Shown: positions 33,216 to 41,849, numbered from the stretch's first letter. The stretch is 64,000 nt of DNA from Photobacterium phosphoreum (GCF_002954725.1 NZ_MSCQ01000002.1:1-64000); one strand, 5' to 3'. A program made the numbers and translations. Notes: generated by a model not told the origin, from the sequence alone.

Positions 33216-33914
33216 TTAACTCGCCAAACGGTTATTACCCATATAATGTTGCCATACTCGATGATAAAGATGTTGTGAGTGTTGGCGTAATTTTTGAATT
33301 TTCCTTTGTTCTAGCTCATGCAGTAATCGTGATTCAATCACTGCTTGACGTTCGATTTTTTGAATTTGCTCATAAATTGAATGTTCAGCCCCATTTTTTA
33401 TCGAAGCGATTTTTTTAAGATGCAATTGTATCTCAACAATAAAATGGCTATTTGGTAAGCGTATTAATAGTTTTATATCACGGTAGCCAGAAGCTGTTGG
33501 TCGACTAAAGCGATTTTTAACCCCGCGAACATCGGTATATTGTATTAAGTAATCATAGGCTGAAATTAAATCATCAATATTAGAAGCAATTATTGAGCCA
33601 CGAGCGAGATCAGTTAAGGCATTAGCGTTACCATTGAGCTCTGTCATGATCTTTTGTTGGGCGCGGATTCGTGATTTGTGGGTGGGAAGAATTGCGTGAC
33701 AATCAGTACGTAATGCCGCTTTTTTGATTAGTTGATTAAGCTCTATTTGCGCGAATTTTGCGTGTTTATATAATGTTTCAAATTGGTGGTAAGGCTGCTG
33801 GAGGTTATCATAGCGCCAATCATTAATAATGTTCAAACGCGTTGTTGCCGTATAGCTATTTAGGGTAGATCGTACATGATGCATCGGTATTTGCGAATAT
33901 AAAGCCGTAACCAT
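33216..33914 (-). CDS. RelA/SpoT-fold protein without signal peptide (paralogue)
   Basis: A 232-residue paralogue of the downstream exported protein, same strand, 216 bases before it. Core matches: RAQQKIMTEL, Asp102 in TDLARGSII, VKNRFSRPTASGYRDIKLLIRLP with Tyr144, and EIQLHL with Glu161/Gln163. The N terminus (MVTALYSQIPMHHVRS) is not a signal peptide, so this copy should be cytoplasmic unless it uses another export route. AAGGAG with ideal spacing supports ATG 33914. It may be a small alarmone synthetase, a toxSAS-like toxin, or a partner of the exported copy. No obvious antitoxin-type small ORF lies next to it. Confidence 0.68.
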   Translation of the reverse strand: MVTALYSQIPMHHVRSTLNSYTATTRLNIINDWRYDNLQQPYHQFETLYKHAKFAQIELNQLIKKAALRTDCHAILPTHKSRIRAQQKIMTELNGNANALTDLARGSIIASNIDDLISAYDYLIQYTDVRGVKNRFSRPTASGYRDIKLLIRLPNSHFIVEIQLHLKKIASIKNGAEHSIYEQIQKIERQAVIESRLLHELEQRKIQKLRQHSQHLYHRVWQHYMGNNRLAS

Positions 33915-34230
33915 TTTTACTCCTTAATCCGTCTTTAGCAAATGGTAGCTAAATCGGTATTTTCAATGAACATCCTGTTCTGGCGCTAAATATAATACTT
34001 TTTTTAATATAAGCAACAATATTTAGCATCATAATTGTAACTTATTTGTCACATGTTGTTTTTGTCTTAAATGTTGTTACCAAAGGAGAGAAAAATGCGG
34101 CATAGTAACGAGAATGCTATCAATATTCGACGTCATGATCAGAGATTGATATGATTGATTTAACTCAGTAATTGTATGATCTTTAACCAATAAATATTGT
34201 ACTTAGAAAATACTATTTTAAGGAAAAAAA
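33915..34230. other. Intergenic stretch with an isolated strong ribosome binding site
   Basis: No standard gene. AAAGGAGAG stands before ATG 34095, opening a 19-codon ORF to TGA 34154 that begins MRHSNENAINIRR. It could be a tiny peptide or leader for the gene at 34231; evidence is the Shine-Dalgarno alone. Confidence 0.3.
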
Positions 34231-34560
34231 ATGCAGGAAAATCTATTAATTGGTTTCGTTGTGATTTGGTTAGGTTTAACTGTGGGGAGTGTAATGTTAT
34301 TCCAACGTGGTAATGATGTGGCTAAAAAACGTCGTTTATGGCCAATTTATACTGTGTTTAGTAATGTTGTGATTGGTGGCTTTATTATCTTTATGCAACC
34401 ACCAGTAGTATGGATGATTTCGATATTGATTTTATTAGTACCTGTGACATTGCTTACTATTCGATCCACAAAGTTTTGTGATAGTTGTGGTCAGGCGAGC
34501 CGTTCTCCTTTTTTTATGAAGCCACCACAAGCGTGTAGTCATTGTAAGAAACCTTTGTAG
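34231..34560 (+). CDS. Small membrane protein with C-terminal zinc ribbon
   Basis: A 109-residue protein with three hydrophobic segments (roughly residues 5-24, 40-56 and 60-80) followed by a cytoplasmic or periplasmic tail carrying CDSCGQ and CSHCKK, a four-cysteine zinc ribbon of rubredoxin/zinc-knuckle type. AAGGAAAAAAA precedes the ATG. No family is recognised. It is a single gene with a terminator hairpin just past the stop at 34576-34613. Confidence 0.6.
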   Translation: MQENLLIGFVVIWLGLTVGSVMLFQRGNDVAKKRRLWPIYTVFSNVVIGGFIIFMQPPVVWMISILILLVPVTLLTIRSTKFCDSCGQASRSPFFMKPPQACSHCKKPL

Positions 34561-34575
34561 TTACCCCATATTTAT

Positions 34576-34613
34576 ATAAAGCCACTCGGTGAGACCTAAC
34601 TTAATGGCTTTTA
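34576..34613 (+). terminator. Terminator of the zinc-ribbon membrane gene
   Basis: ATAAAGCCA pairs with TGGCTTTTAT; an inner CTC/GAG pair closes the loop. Confidence 0.55.
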
Positions 34614-34970
34614 TATTGTTGTTTTAAGTGTTAATGGAGAACGATCAAAAGTGATACCATTCCAACCTGATAGCATGAATTGACGAATATTTTGATGATT
34701 ATTTTCTTGTGGATGCTCAAGTACATCATGGCGATAAAAGGCACCAAAACAGGCTAGGGTTTCATCTTTAGACAGTTGATGTAATTGTGCAAACGCAAAT
34801 ATTTTACATGATCCTTCATTAGTCCCTGCTTGATTGATGATCATATTATCTACATTACCATTAGTAAAACGTGTAGGTTGATAGTGATAATAGTGACAAA
34901 TAGCTGTAATAATGTCGTTAAAATCAATCTTATTGGGTGTTTGTTTAATGTGTTCGAGCACTGTATTCAA
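34611..34970 (-). CDS. HopJ-type protein
   Basis: A 119-residue protein of the HopJ family. The conserved blocks are present in order: a short helical N terminus, FTNGNVDNMIINQAGTNEGSCKIFAFA, LACFGAFYRHDVLEHP and HQNIRQFMLSGWNGITF. Family members are annotated as type III effectors after the Pseudomonas syringae prototype, but most marine bacteria that carry them have no secretion system attached, and none is seen here, so a house-keeping or stress role is more likely. Cytoplasmic by sequence. Convergent with the zinc-ribbon gene. Confidence 0.85.
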   Translation of the reverse strand: MNTVLEHIKQTPNKIDFNDIITAICHYYHYQPTRFTNGNVDNMIINQAGTNEGSCKIFAFAQLHQLSKDETLACFGAFYRHDVLEHPQENNHQNIRQFMLSGWNGITFDRSPLTLKTTI

Positions 34971-35004
34971 AATAGACCCTATTATATGGGAAGCGTTAAA
35001 AATA

Positions 35005-35025
35005 AGGCTAGCTTTACGCTAGCCT
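35005..35025 (-). terminator. Terminator of the DUF2750 gene
   Basis: AGGCTAGC-TTTAC-GCTAGCCT, perfect 8-bp stem followed on the minus strand by TATTTTT. Confidence 0.75.
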
Positions 35026-35046
35026 ATTGAAGAAGCATTGATTTAA

Positions 35047-35439
35047 TTAGCGACGTTTATTGGCTAATGTTTTTAATTCATAATCAAGTTCATCTGGGTA
35101 GATAACAAGACCTTCTTGTTCGGGAATTGGGAAGACAACTAATGCAAGTTCGTCATCTTCTAAACCATGGGTCCAGCGGCTATGCCATTTATTTAATGAA
35201 ATAGCTTCTGCTTTACATGTTTCCCATTCGCCCGTTGCCCATGCTTCTGCAAATTCTTTATTTGGCCATACAGGTACGCAATCTTCATCGTCTGTGTTGA
35301 GCATAACGCAACCATGTTCATCGGTAAGAATCCAAATTTCACGGTTGGCAACCACTTCTTTTACTAAGTGTTTGTAACGTTTCTCAGCATCAAAACTCTG
35401 AATTGTTTCAATCATTGCAGCATCTAATGGAGTAGACAT
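35047..35439 (-). CDS. DUF2750 protein (copy 1)
   Basis: A 130-residue acidic cytoplasmic protein that I assign to DUF2750 from its layout: a strand-rich core with WILTDEHGCVML, then VPVWPNKEFAEAWATGEWE and a Trp-rich C-terminal half (LNKWHSRWTHGLEDDELALVVFPIPEQEGLVIYPDEL). Function unknown in all members. A second, shorter relative lies at 46982. It has its own terminator and no cotranscribed neighbours. Confidence 0.75.
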   Translation of the reverse strand: MSTPLDAAMIETIQSFDAEKRYKHLVKEVVANREIWILTDEHGCVMLNTDDEDCVPVWPNKEFAEAWATGEWETCKAEAISLNKWHSRWTHGLEDDELALVVFPIPEQEGLVIYPDELDYELKTLANKRR

Positions 35440-35840
35440 ACTGTCGTCCTATTTATTACACATTATTATGTCAGCAAGGATAAAACAAAAGTAGGGTAAC
35501 GTCTCGTATTATCATTGCTTTTTTCTTTATAATTATTGCTTAATTTATTCAGTCAGTGTCTATATTATCGTATTTTAATGTATATTTTGATGTATAAAAA
35601 AAGCAATTAAATTCAATGTTTTCTTTTGTGTTTTTTTTTAAAGATAAATTAATTATATGATTAATTTTCGGTTACAGATATTTAATCCCATGAAAGATAA
35701 CAATAATATAAGTATTTATATTATTGATGGTTTTTTATTGGTATATTTTTATTACTATTCTTATCGTTGATACAATGCAAAATACATTGTTGTTACCTAT
35801 ATTTTTTAATACACATCTAGAATAGCTATTTTCTTAAAGG
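35440..35840. other. Gene-free AT-rich promoter region
   Basis: A 400-base stretch, very AT-rich, before the VpsR-like regulator gene and divergent from DUF2750. No ORF, repeat or operator recognised with confidence. Confidence 0.4.
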
Positions 35841-37196
35841 GTGGCTCTAATGGTAGCTGTAAATGATAAAAAAAAGAATAATGGACGCTTGGTTGCCATG
35901 GGGTGCACTTATGAACCGTGGATTGCATTGTTAGAACAAGCGGGTTGGAAAACACATTGCTGTTATGATTTGCGAACTGCGGATGCAATATTAGAAGAAT
36001 ATAGCCCATGTGTTTGTATCGTAGATTTAAGTAATAATGATTTCAGTCTAAATAGTATTTCGCAACGCGCAAATAAAACCAAGCAGGTTAAATGGATCGC
36101 GATAATAAAAAAAGAGCAATTAAAGATTGACTCTATCTGTCAATTTATTAATAACTTCTGTGTTGATTTTTTTTCTACGCCAATACCATCAAGTCAATTA
36201 TTAGATACAGCGGGCCATCAATTAGGGATGTTAGAAATTGAATCCACTTCGTTGAGTGATGTTAGTCAGCAATGCGAAATTGGATTGTATGGCGAATCTA
36301 AATCGATTAAGCATCTCAGAGATATGGTAAAAAGAGTGGCGATTACTGATGTTAATGTATTGCTGACTGGTGAGCAAGGTGTAGGTAAAGAGCTGATTGC
36401 TAAGACTATCCATAATCTGAGTAAACGGCGTAATGATGATATAACCGTCATTAATTGTTCTGCATTGGTTGAAGGTGATGAACGTATCTCTTTTTTAGAC
36501 CCGACCCAGTGTGCCAGCTCGGGTAATATTATTAAAAATGGAACGGTATTACTGAATGGTGTAGAAGAGCTTTCTAAGTCGTTACAGCTAAAGTTACTCA
36601 ATTATTTGCAGCAACCAGAAAATGAAAAATTAAATGAACATGATTTATTTGATGTTCGTATTATTACATCATCAAGTATTGATTTAGAACTGGCAGTAAA
36701 AAATGAAATTTTTAATAAAGAGCTTTATTATCGCTTGAACGTATTTCATGTTGTCGTTCCTACATTAAGAGAACGTGGTGCAGATATTATATTATTAGCT
36801 GAATATTATTTACAACAATTTGCGAAAGAATATAACACGCTAGCAATGCATTATAGCGAAGATGCTAAACAGTTATTATTGCGATATAACTGGCCTGGTA
36901 ATGTACGTGAGCTTATTAATCAAGTTAAGCGGGTTTCATTATTAAATGATAGTAATGAAGTTAGCCTCGACCATTTTGATTTACCTAAAAAAACCAATGT
37001 GAGACAAAGTCTACGTACAATAAAAGATGAAGCTGAAAAAGATGTCCTTGTGACGATGCTTGAAGCGCACAAAGGGCAGGTTGCATCGGCAGCGAAAGAT
37101 CTTGGTGTTTCACGTGCGACGATGTATCGGCTCTTGAATAAGCATAATATTATTCCAGATGTACGTTATTGTAATGGCGGCTATGCAGCGGATTAA
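35841..37196 (+). CDS. VpsR-like Fis-family response regulator with degenerate AAA+ domain
   Basis: A 451-residue transcription factor with receiver-like N-terminal, AAA+ and Fis-type DNA-binding domains. The receiver (residues about 18-130) has DLSNNDF where the phospho-acceptor Asp would be. The AAA+ domain keeps Walker A (GEQGVGKELIAKT) and sensor and arginine-finger regions (LYYRLNVFHVVVPTLRERGADI, NWPGNVREL). The sigma-54-contacting GAFTGA loop is absent, and Walker B is GTVLLNGVEEL, losing the acidic pair. The HTH is QVASAAKDLGVSRATMYRLL. The same combination marks V. cholerae VpsR, a c-di-GMP-binding activator of exopolysaccharide genes that works with sigma-70. Orthology to VpsR is likely but not proven; gene context differs. 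Confidence 0.78.
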   Translation: MALMVAVNDKKKNNGRLVAMGCTYEPWIALLEQAGWKTHCCYDLRTADAILEEYSPCVCIVDLSNNDFSLNSISQRANKTKQVKWIAIIKKEQLKIDSICQFINNFCVDFFSTPIPSSQLLDTAGHQLGMLEIESTSLSDVSQQCEIGLYGESKSIKHLRDMVKRVAITDVNVLLTGEQGVGKELIAKTIHNLSKRRNDDITVINCSALVEGDERISFLDPTQCASSGNIIKNGTVLLNGVEELSKSLQLKLLNYLQQPENEKLNEHDLFDVRIITSSSIDLELAVKNEIFNKELYYRLNVFHVVVPTLRERGADIILLAEYYLQQFAKEYNTLAMHYSEDAKQLLLRYNWPGNVRELINQVKRVSLLNDSNEVSLDHFDLPKKTNVRQSLRTIKDEAEKDVLVTMLEAHKGQVASAAKDLGVSRATMYRLLNKHNIIPDVRYCNGGYAAD

Positions 37197-37211
37197 TGGT
37201 GTAGCAAAGGT

Positions 37212-38162
37212 TTAATTTAGCACTAACTTAAACAACAATGGGCAGTGATCGCTGAGTGTAAACTGTGACAGTTGTTGTTTATTATAGTTAATTTGACGCT
37301 GTTTAATGGCTGTTATGTTTTTAGTTGTAAAAAGATGATCAATGAGCTTTTTATAAGTGCGATAACGAATGACTTTATTTGTTAACTTTACTGTGCAATT
37401 GGCGTTAATAGTGGTTGATAGTGAATTAATTAATGCAGGTTCATTGGTTATTTGATTGAGAAAGTACTGATTATTACTAATGCGATGATTAAAATCACCC
37501 ACAATAATCACTGATTGTGATTGTTGGAGCTGAGTATTAAGCCATTGTTTTATTAATTGAAGTTGTTGGGCTAGGGTTTTACATGCCTTCGTTTTTTGTT
37601 TCGATAGCTGCTTGGCAGTAAAACAACCTGATTTAAGATGAAGGTTGAGTAATACAACAGATTGTTGATTTATATTAATACGAATTATACTGCCATAACG
37701 CAATTTGTTTTTAAAAGGCATCATGATACCTGTGGCAATAGCAGGTGAACTTAATTGTGATAGATCCGTCGTATCATCGACAATAATATCGCGTTTAACT
37801 GCAAATCCTGTGTATTGATTGTTTGTATTGAAATGATCTTCGGGATTTTTTGCGCGTTCTGAAAGGTAAATATCATAGTGTTGTTGATCGATGACACGAT
37901 ATAGCGCTTCAATACTGTCAACTTCTTGAAATGCTAGAATGTCAGGTGAATAATGGATAAAAAAGTGCTGTAACGCCTGATAATCGGCATCCGATCGCAC
38001 AATCGGTGAGGTTGGTTTTATCGATAACCATTGCATATTCCAGCTCATCAAAGTAAATGATGGTGTGTCACGGTTACTGTTTGAGTAGCTATTACTTGCT
38101 GGGAATACTATTAATAACAGTATCAAAAAACATAAATAAGGCATAGTCATTGTTGCCGTCAT
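37212..38162 (-). CDS. Exported endonuclease/exonuclease/phosphatase-fold protein
   Basis: A ~316-residue protein with a signal peptide (from MPYLCFLILLLIVFPAS) and a DNase I-like fold. Family motifs are SWNMQWLSI (Asn metal ligand), DILAFQEVDS (catalytic Glu), LLNLHLKSGCF, IIVGDFNHRIS (Asp/Asn) and the final LSDHCPLLF (His). Such secreted members act as nucleases or phosphodiesterases; the substrate is not visible. Three in-frame Met codons lie at 38162, 38150 and 38144, none with a good ribosome binding site. The start region is covered by a 17-bp inverted repeat (38138-38191), which may control translation or terminate the upstream gene. Confidence 0.85.
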   Translation of the reverse strand: MTATMTMPYLCFLILLLIVFPASNSYSNSNRDTPSFTLMSWNMQWLSIKPTSPIVRSDADYQALQHFFIHYSPDILAFQEVDSIEALYRVIDQQHYDIYLSERAKNPEDHFNTNNQYTGFAVKRDIIVDDTTDLSQLSSPAIATGIMMPFKNKLRYGSIIRININQQSVVLLNLHLKSGCFTAKQLSKQKTKACKTLAQQLQLIKQWLNTQLQQSQSVIIVGDFNHRISNNQYFLNQITNEPALINSLSTTINANCTVKLTNKVIRYRTYKKLIDHLFTTKNITAIKQRQINYNKQQLSQFTLSDHCPLLFKLVLN

Positions 38163-38191
38163 TATTATTGGCAGAACAATGACTATGCCTT
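38138..38191 (-). promoter_or_regulatory. 17-bp inverted repeat over a translation start
   Basis: AAGGCATAGTCATTGTT (38138-38154) and AACAATGACTATGCCTT (38175-38191) are perfect complements, 20 bases apart, with an inner GCC/GGC. The left arm contains two of the three possible start codons of the exported nuclease-fold gene. On the minus strand the stem is followed by a T-rich run, so it may also be the terminator of the GGDEF gene ending at 38281. Confidence 0.7.
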
Positions 38192-38280
38192 GAGTACTTT
38201 CAAACAGGCATTATTTATGATGTGCTAGTGCGATAGTGCCGCCACCGTTATAGTTGAGTGTAATCATGGCATAACATGTT

Positions 38281-39393
38281 TCATTGAGGTGTGGCGCAGT
38301 ATTGGTTTCGTCCTGATTCTTTAGCGTTATAAAGATTAGTATCTGCGGCGTTAATCAATTGATTTGGCCATTGATTGGCTTGCCAACTAGCGATACCTTG
38401 GCTGACAGTGACGTACTGGCTAATATCAGAACATGGGTGAGGAATAGCTAGAGTGACTAAGTTATTTTGGATACGATTAGCGACCTTACATGCTCCATTG
38501 ATATCGGTATTGGGTAGTAATACGATAAACTCTTCACCACCATAACGAGACACAGTATCGTTATGTCTTAATAAGCTTTTACAGATCGTTGTTGCCACGG
38601 TTTTTAAGCAGATATCACCTTTTACATGGCCTTGAGAGTCATTAAAAAGCTTAAAATAGTCAATATCAATTAAAATGATAGAAAGTGGCTCATGATGATG
38701 TTTGGCATTAATGATTTGTTTATTAATAGAAAGGTCAAAAAAACGACGATTATTAATTTGGGTTAATTGATCGGTAAAAGATAATTGTGCCAGTCGTTTG
38801 AGTAAGCGTTTATTTTCATGTTCTTGTGTAATACGGGTCGTGAACCATTTAAAAAGCAGTTGTCGGCCTGATTCGATAATAATTATAGTAATAGTGAGTT
38901 TTGTGAAAGCAAAGAGAAGATCAAATCTGGGATCTTCAATGCTGTACCAGGTGGTAAAGATTAAGATTGGAAGTATTGCGAGATACACTGCCACGCGGTA
39001 GGCATAAAAGCTAAGTAATACGACAAGAAATAAGAGATTACCGACAATTTCGACAATAACATAGGCATGGCCTAGGTTATTAAGGTTGATAATGGCGCTT
39101 CCCCATGTTGTTCCGAATAATAATGCATAACAGGATGAGATTATTTTGTAATGCTGAAGTGTCTTCTTATGAGCAAAAAAAAACCAACCGGCAATAAACA
39201 GCAGCCCCTGAATACCAAAACTGATGGTGGTTAGTAATAAACGACTATTTTCGGTGTGAATAAAGTCAATCCAAATAATAATGGTTATTAACAGTAGTGT
39301 AATTAACGAAACTTTAGATGCCCAGATAAAACCCATGCGAAGATTTTTGTATATTGTGTTGTCAATACGTGTATCTAGTGATGAAAAATCCAT
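38281..39393 (-). CDS. Membrane diguanylate cyclase (GGDEF)
   Basis: A 370-residue inner-membrane protein. About six hydrophobic segments fill residues 15-185, resembling a 7TM/MASE-like sensor, and a GGDEF domain fills the last ~165. The active-site loop is RYGGEEFIVLLPN, a competent GGEEF, and an RxxD product-inhibition site (RHND) lies five residues before it, so the enzyme should make c-di-GMP and be feedback-inhibited. Other family blocks: SFTDQLTQINNRRFFD and LIDIDYFKLFND. ATG 39432 is in frame, but ATG 39393 gives the natural start. Divergent from nrdD, so the 320-base gap holds both promoters. Confidence 0.92.
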   Translation of the reverse strand: MDFSSLDTRIDNTIYKNLRMGFIWASKVSLITLLLITIIIWIDFIHTENSRLLLTTISFGIQGLLFIAGWFFFAHKKTLQHYKIISSCYALLFGTTWGSAIINLNNLGHAYVIVEIVGNLLFLVVLLSFYAYRVAVYLAILPILIFTTWYSIEDPRFDLLFAFTKLTITIIIIESGRQLLFKWFTTRITQEHENKRLLKRLAQLSFTDQLTQINNRRFFDLSINKQIINAKHHHEPLSIILIDIDYFKLFNDSQGHVKGDICLKTVATTICKSLLRHNDTVSRYGGEEFIVLLPNTDINGACKVANRIQNNLVTLAIPHPCSDISQYVTVSQGIASWQANQWPNQLINAADTNLYNAKESGRNQYCATPQ

Positions 39394-39582
39394 TCTGTCA
39401 CATCCATAATTATTAAGTAGTGATAGTCTCAATTATTGTACGAAAGGCAAGTGATTTTTTTTAAATTTTTGTCGAATGTGATAATAAATTTATTGACAAT
39501 GAACTTTACAAATAAGCTTACATTCAAAAATTCGGGACGGCTCATAATCATCGTTCACAAGACAAACTGCTCGTTATAAAAA

Positions 39583-39596
39583 TTGATCTCGATCAA
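39583..39596. promoter_or_regulatory. Perfect FNR box upstream of nrdD
   Basis: TTGATCTCGATCAA matches the FNR consensus TTGAT-N4-ATCAA at every fixed position, 118 bases before the nrdD GTG. Anaerobic activation of nrdDG by FNR is known in enteric bacteria. Confidence 0.8.
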
Positions 39597-39624
39597 GGTT
39601 TCTTTGCGCCAGATCGCGCCTAAT

Positions 39625-39640
39625 ACACCACATCTTGTTG
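39625..39640. promoter_or_regulatory. Distal NrdR box
   Basis: ACACCACATCTTGTTG matches the NrdR consensus ACACWATATATWGTGT at about 11 of 16 positions and lies 31 bases from the proximal box, the three-turn spacing typical of paired NrdR sites. Confidence 0.55.
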
Positions 39641-39655
39641 CCGCTTATAAATAGA

Positions 39656-39671
39656 ACACTATATTTTGTGT
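39656..39671. promoter_or_regulatory. Proximal NrdR box
   Basis: ACACTATATTTTGTGT differs from the NrdR consensus at a single position. NrdR represses ribonucleotide reductase operons when dATP is plentiful. Located 43 bases before the nrdD start. Confidence 0.8.
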
Positions 39672-39713
39672 TTAAGTGACAGTGTCATTTTTCTGTGATT
39701 TTAGGAGCCTTGT

Positions 39714-41849
39714 GTGAATCCTGTAGTAATAAAGCGTGATGGTTGCCGTGTGTCTTTCGATGTTTTACGCATTAAAGAAGCCGTTATTGGGGCTGCAAAT
39801 TCCATCAGCGATTCAGAGTGTCATACAATGGATGAGGCTTACGCTGCATCAGTAGCCGAAGCGGTATTAGCACAATTTTCGGGTTCTGATAATGTTGATA
39901 TCCACGCCATTCAAGAAGCTGTAGAAACGCAGCTTATGGCAGGTCCACACAAGATTGTTGCTCGTGCTTATATTGAATATCGTCATGATCGTGATATTTC
40001 TCGTGAGAAGAAAAGTCGTCTAAATAATGAAATTCGTGGCTTAATAGAACAAAGTAATGCTTCATTATTAAATGAAAATGCTAACAAAGACAGTAAAGTG
40101 ATCCCGACACAACGTGATTTATTGGCTGGTATTGTTGCTAAGCATTATGCAACCCAACATTTGTTACCGCGTGACATTGTTAAAGCACATGAAAGTGGTG
40201 AAATTCACTATCATGATTTAGATTACTCACCATTTTTCCCAATGTTCAACTGTATGCTGATTGATCTTAATGGCATGTTGAGTGATGGCTTTAAGATGGG
40301 TAATGCAGAAATTGATACGCCTCGATCAATTTCGACGGCGACAGCGGTAACAGCACAAATTATTGCGCAAGTGGCGAGTCATATTTATGGCGGCACAACC
40401 ATTAACCGTATTGATGAGGTGTTAGCACCTTATGTTACTGTTAGTTATGCCAAGCATTTAGAAGTAGCAACAGAGTGGGGCATTGCAGATCCTATTGCTT
40501 TTGCACAAGCGCGTATTGAAAAAGAATGTTACGACGCATTCCAATCATTAGAATATGAAGTAAACACATTACATACTGCGAATGGTCAAACACCTTTTGT
40601 AACATTTGGCTTTGGTTTAGGCACATCGTGGGAATCGCGTTTAATTCAACAATCTATTCTTAAAAATCGTATTGCGGGTTTAGGTAAAAACCATAAAACA
40701 GCGGTATTCCCTAAACTTGTTTTTGCGATTAAAGACGGCCTTAACCATAAACAAGATGATGCTAACTACGATATTAAGCAATTGGCATTAGAGTGCGCCT
40801 CTAAGCGTATGTACCCTGACATTCTAAACTATGACAAATTAGTTGAAGTAACGGGTTCGTTTAAAACACCGATGGGGTGTCGTAGCTTTCTTGGTCCTTA
40901 TGAAGAAAACGGCGAACTTATTCATGAAGGTCGAAATAACCTTGGTGTCGTAAGTATTAACTTGCCACGTATTGCGCTAGAAGCAAAAGGTGATGAAGCC
41001 CGTTTCTTTGAGATCTTAGATGAGCGTTTAGCATTATCTCGTCGTGCGCTAGATACACGTATTACCCGTTTAAATGGCGTAAAAGCCCGTGTTGCTCCTA
41101 TCCTTTATATGGAAGGCGCGTGTGGCGTACGCTTAAAAGAAGATGATGATGTATCAGAAATCTTCAAACATGGCCGTGCATCGATATCATTAGGCTACAT
41201 TGGTATTCATGAAACCGTGAATGCATTGTACGGTAATGACACTCACGTTTATGATAGTGAAATGCTACGTGAAAAATCGGTTGCTATTGTTCAGCGTTTA
41301 CGTGATGCAACGGATGCATGGAAAGAAGAGTCAGGTTATGGCTTCAGTCTTTACAGCACCCCAAGTGAAAATTTATGTAGCCGCTTCTGTGCCATTGATA
41401 CCAAAGAATTTGGTGTTGTTGCTGGTGTAACTGATCGTGGTTTCTATACCAACAGCTTCCATTTAGATGTTGAGAAAAAAGTGAATCCGTACGACAAGAT
41501 TGACTTTGAAATGGCATACCCAGATATTGCGAATGGTGGCTTTATTTGCTATGGCGAATACCCAAATATTCAGCATAACCTTGAAGCATTAGAAAACGTG
41601 TGGGATTACAGTTATACCCGTGTACCTTATTACGGTACAAATACACCGATTGATGAATGTTATGAGTGTGGCTTTACAGGTGAATTTGACTGTACTAGCA
41701 AAGGTTTTACTTGTCCTAAATGTGGTAACCATGAGCCATCAAAAGTATCAGTAACCCGTCGTGTATGTGGTTACTTAGGTAGCCCTGATGCACGTCCGTT
41801 TAACTTTGGTAAGCAAGAAGAAGTTAAACGTCGCGTTAAGCACATGTAG
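39714..41849 (+). CDS. nrdD: Anaerobic ribonucleoside-triphosphate reductase
   Basis: Class III reductase making dNTPs from NTPs without oxygen through a glycyl radical. The 711-residue protein has an N-terminal ATP cone (VVIKRDGCRVSFDVLRIKEAV), the catalytic barrel, a C-terminal zinc site CYECG...CPKCG, and the radical glycine in RRVCGYLGSPD at Gly686, near the C terminus. Start is GTG 39714 with AGGAGCC upstream. The promoter carries a perfect FNR box and paired NrdR boxes, so expression should rise without oxygen and fall when dNTPs are abundant. nrdG follows 111 bases later after a hairpin that may attenuate read-through. Confidence 0.97.
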   Translation: MNPVVIKRDGCRVSFDVLRIKEAVIGAANSISDSECHTMDEAYAASVAEAVLAQFSGSDNVDIHAIQEAVETQLMAGPHKIVARAYIEYRHDRDISREKKSRLNNEIRGLIEQSNASLLNENANKDSKVIPTQRDLLAGIVAKHYATQHLLPRDIVKAHESGEIHYHDLDYSPFFPMFNCMLIDLNGMLSDGFKMGNAEIDTPRSISTATAVTAQIIAQVASHIYGGTTINRIDEVLAPYVTVSYAKHLEVATEWGIADPIAFAQARIEKECYDAFQSLEYEVNTLHTANGQTPFVTFGFGLGTSWESRLIQQSILKNRIAGLGKNHKTAVFPKLVFAIKDGLNHKQDDANYDIKQLALECASKRMYPDILNYDKLVEVTGSFKTPMGCRSFLGPYEENGELIHEGRNNLGVVSINLPRIALEAKGDEARFFEILDERLALSRRALDTRITRLNGVKARVAPILYMEGACGVRLKEDDDVSEIFKHGRASISLGYIGIHETVNALYGNDTHVYDSEMLREKSVAIVQRLRDATDAWKEESGYGFSLYSTPSENLCSRFCAIDTKEFGVVAGVTDRGFYTNSFHLDVEKKVNPYDKIDFEMAYPDIANGGFICYGEYPNIQHNLEALENVWDYSYTRVPYYGTNTPIDECYECGFTGEFDCTSKGFTCPKCGNHEPSKVSVTRRVCGYLGSPDARPFNFGKQEEVKRRVKHM

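Noticed and set aside
32220..33914. RelA/SpoT-fold tandem as a toxin-antitoxin module
   Set aside because: Neither gene looks like an antitoxin, and the two are paralogues separated by 216 bases; the alternative is kept only as a hypothesis in the findings.
34611..34970. HopJ protein as evidence for a type III secretion system
   Set aside because: HopJ-like proteins are common in bacteria without such systems and no secretion apparatus genes are present in the window.
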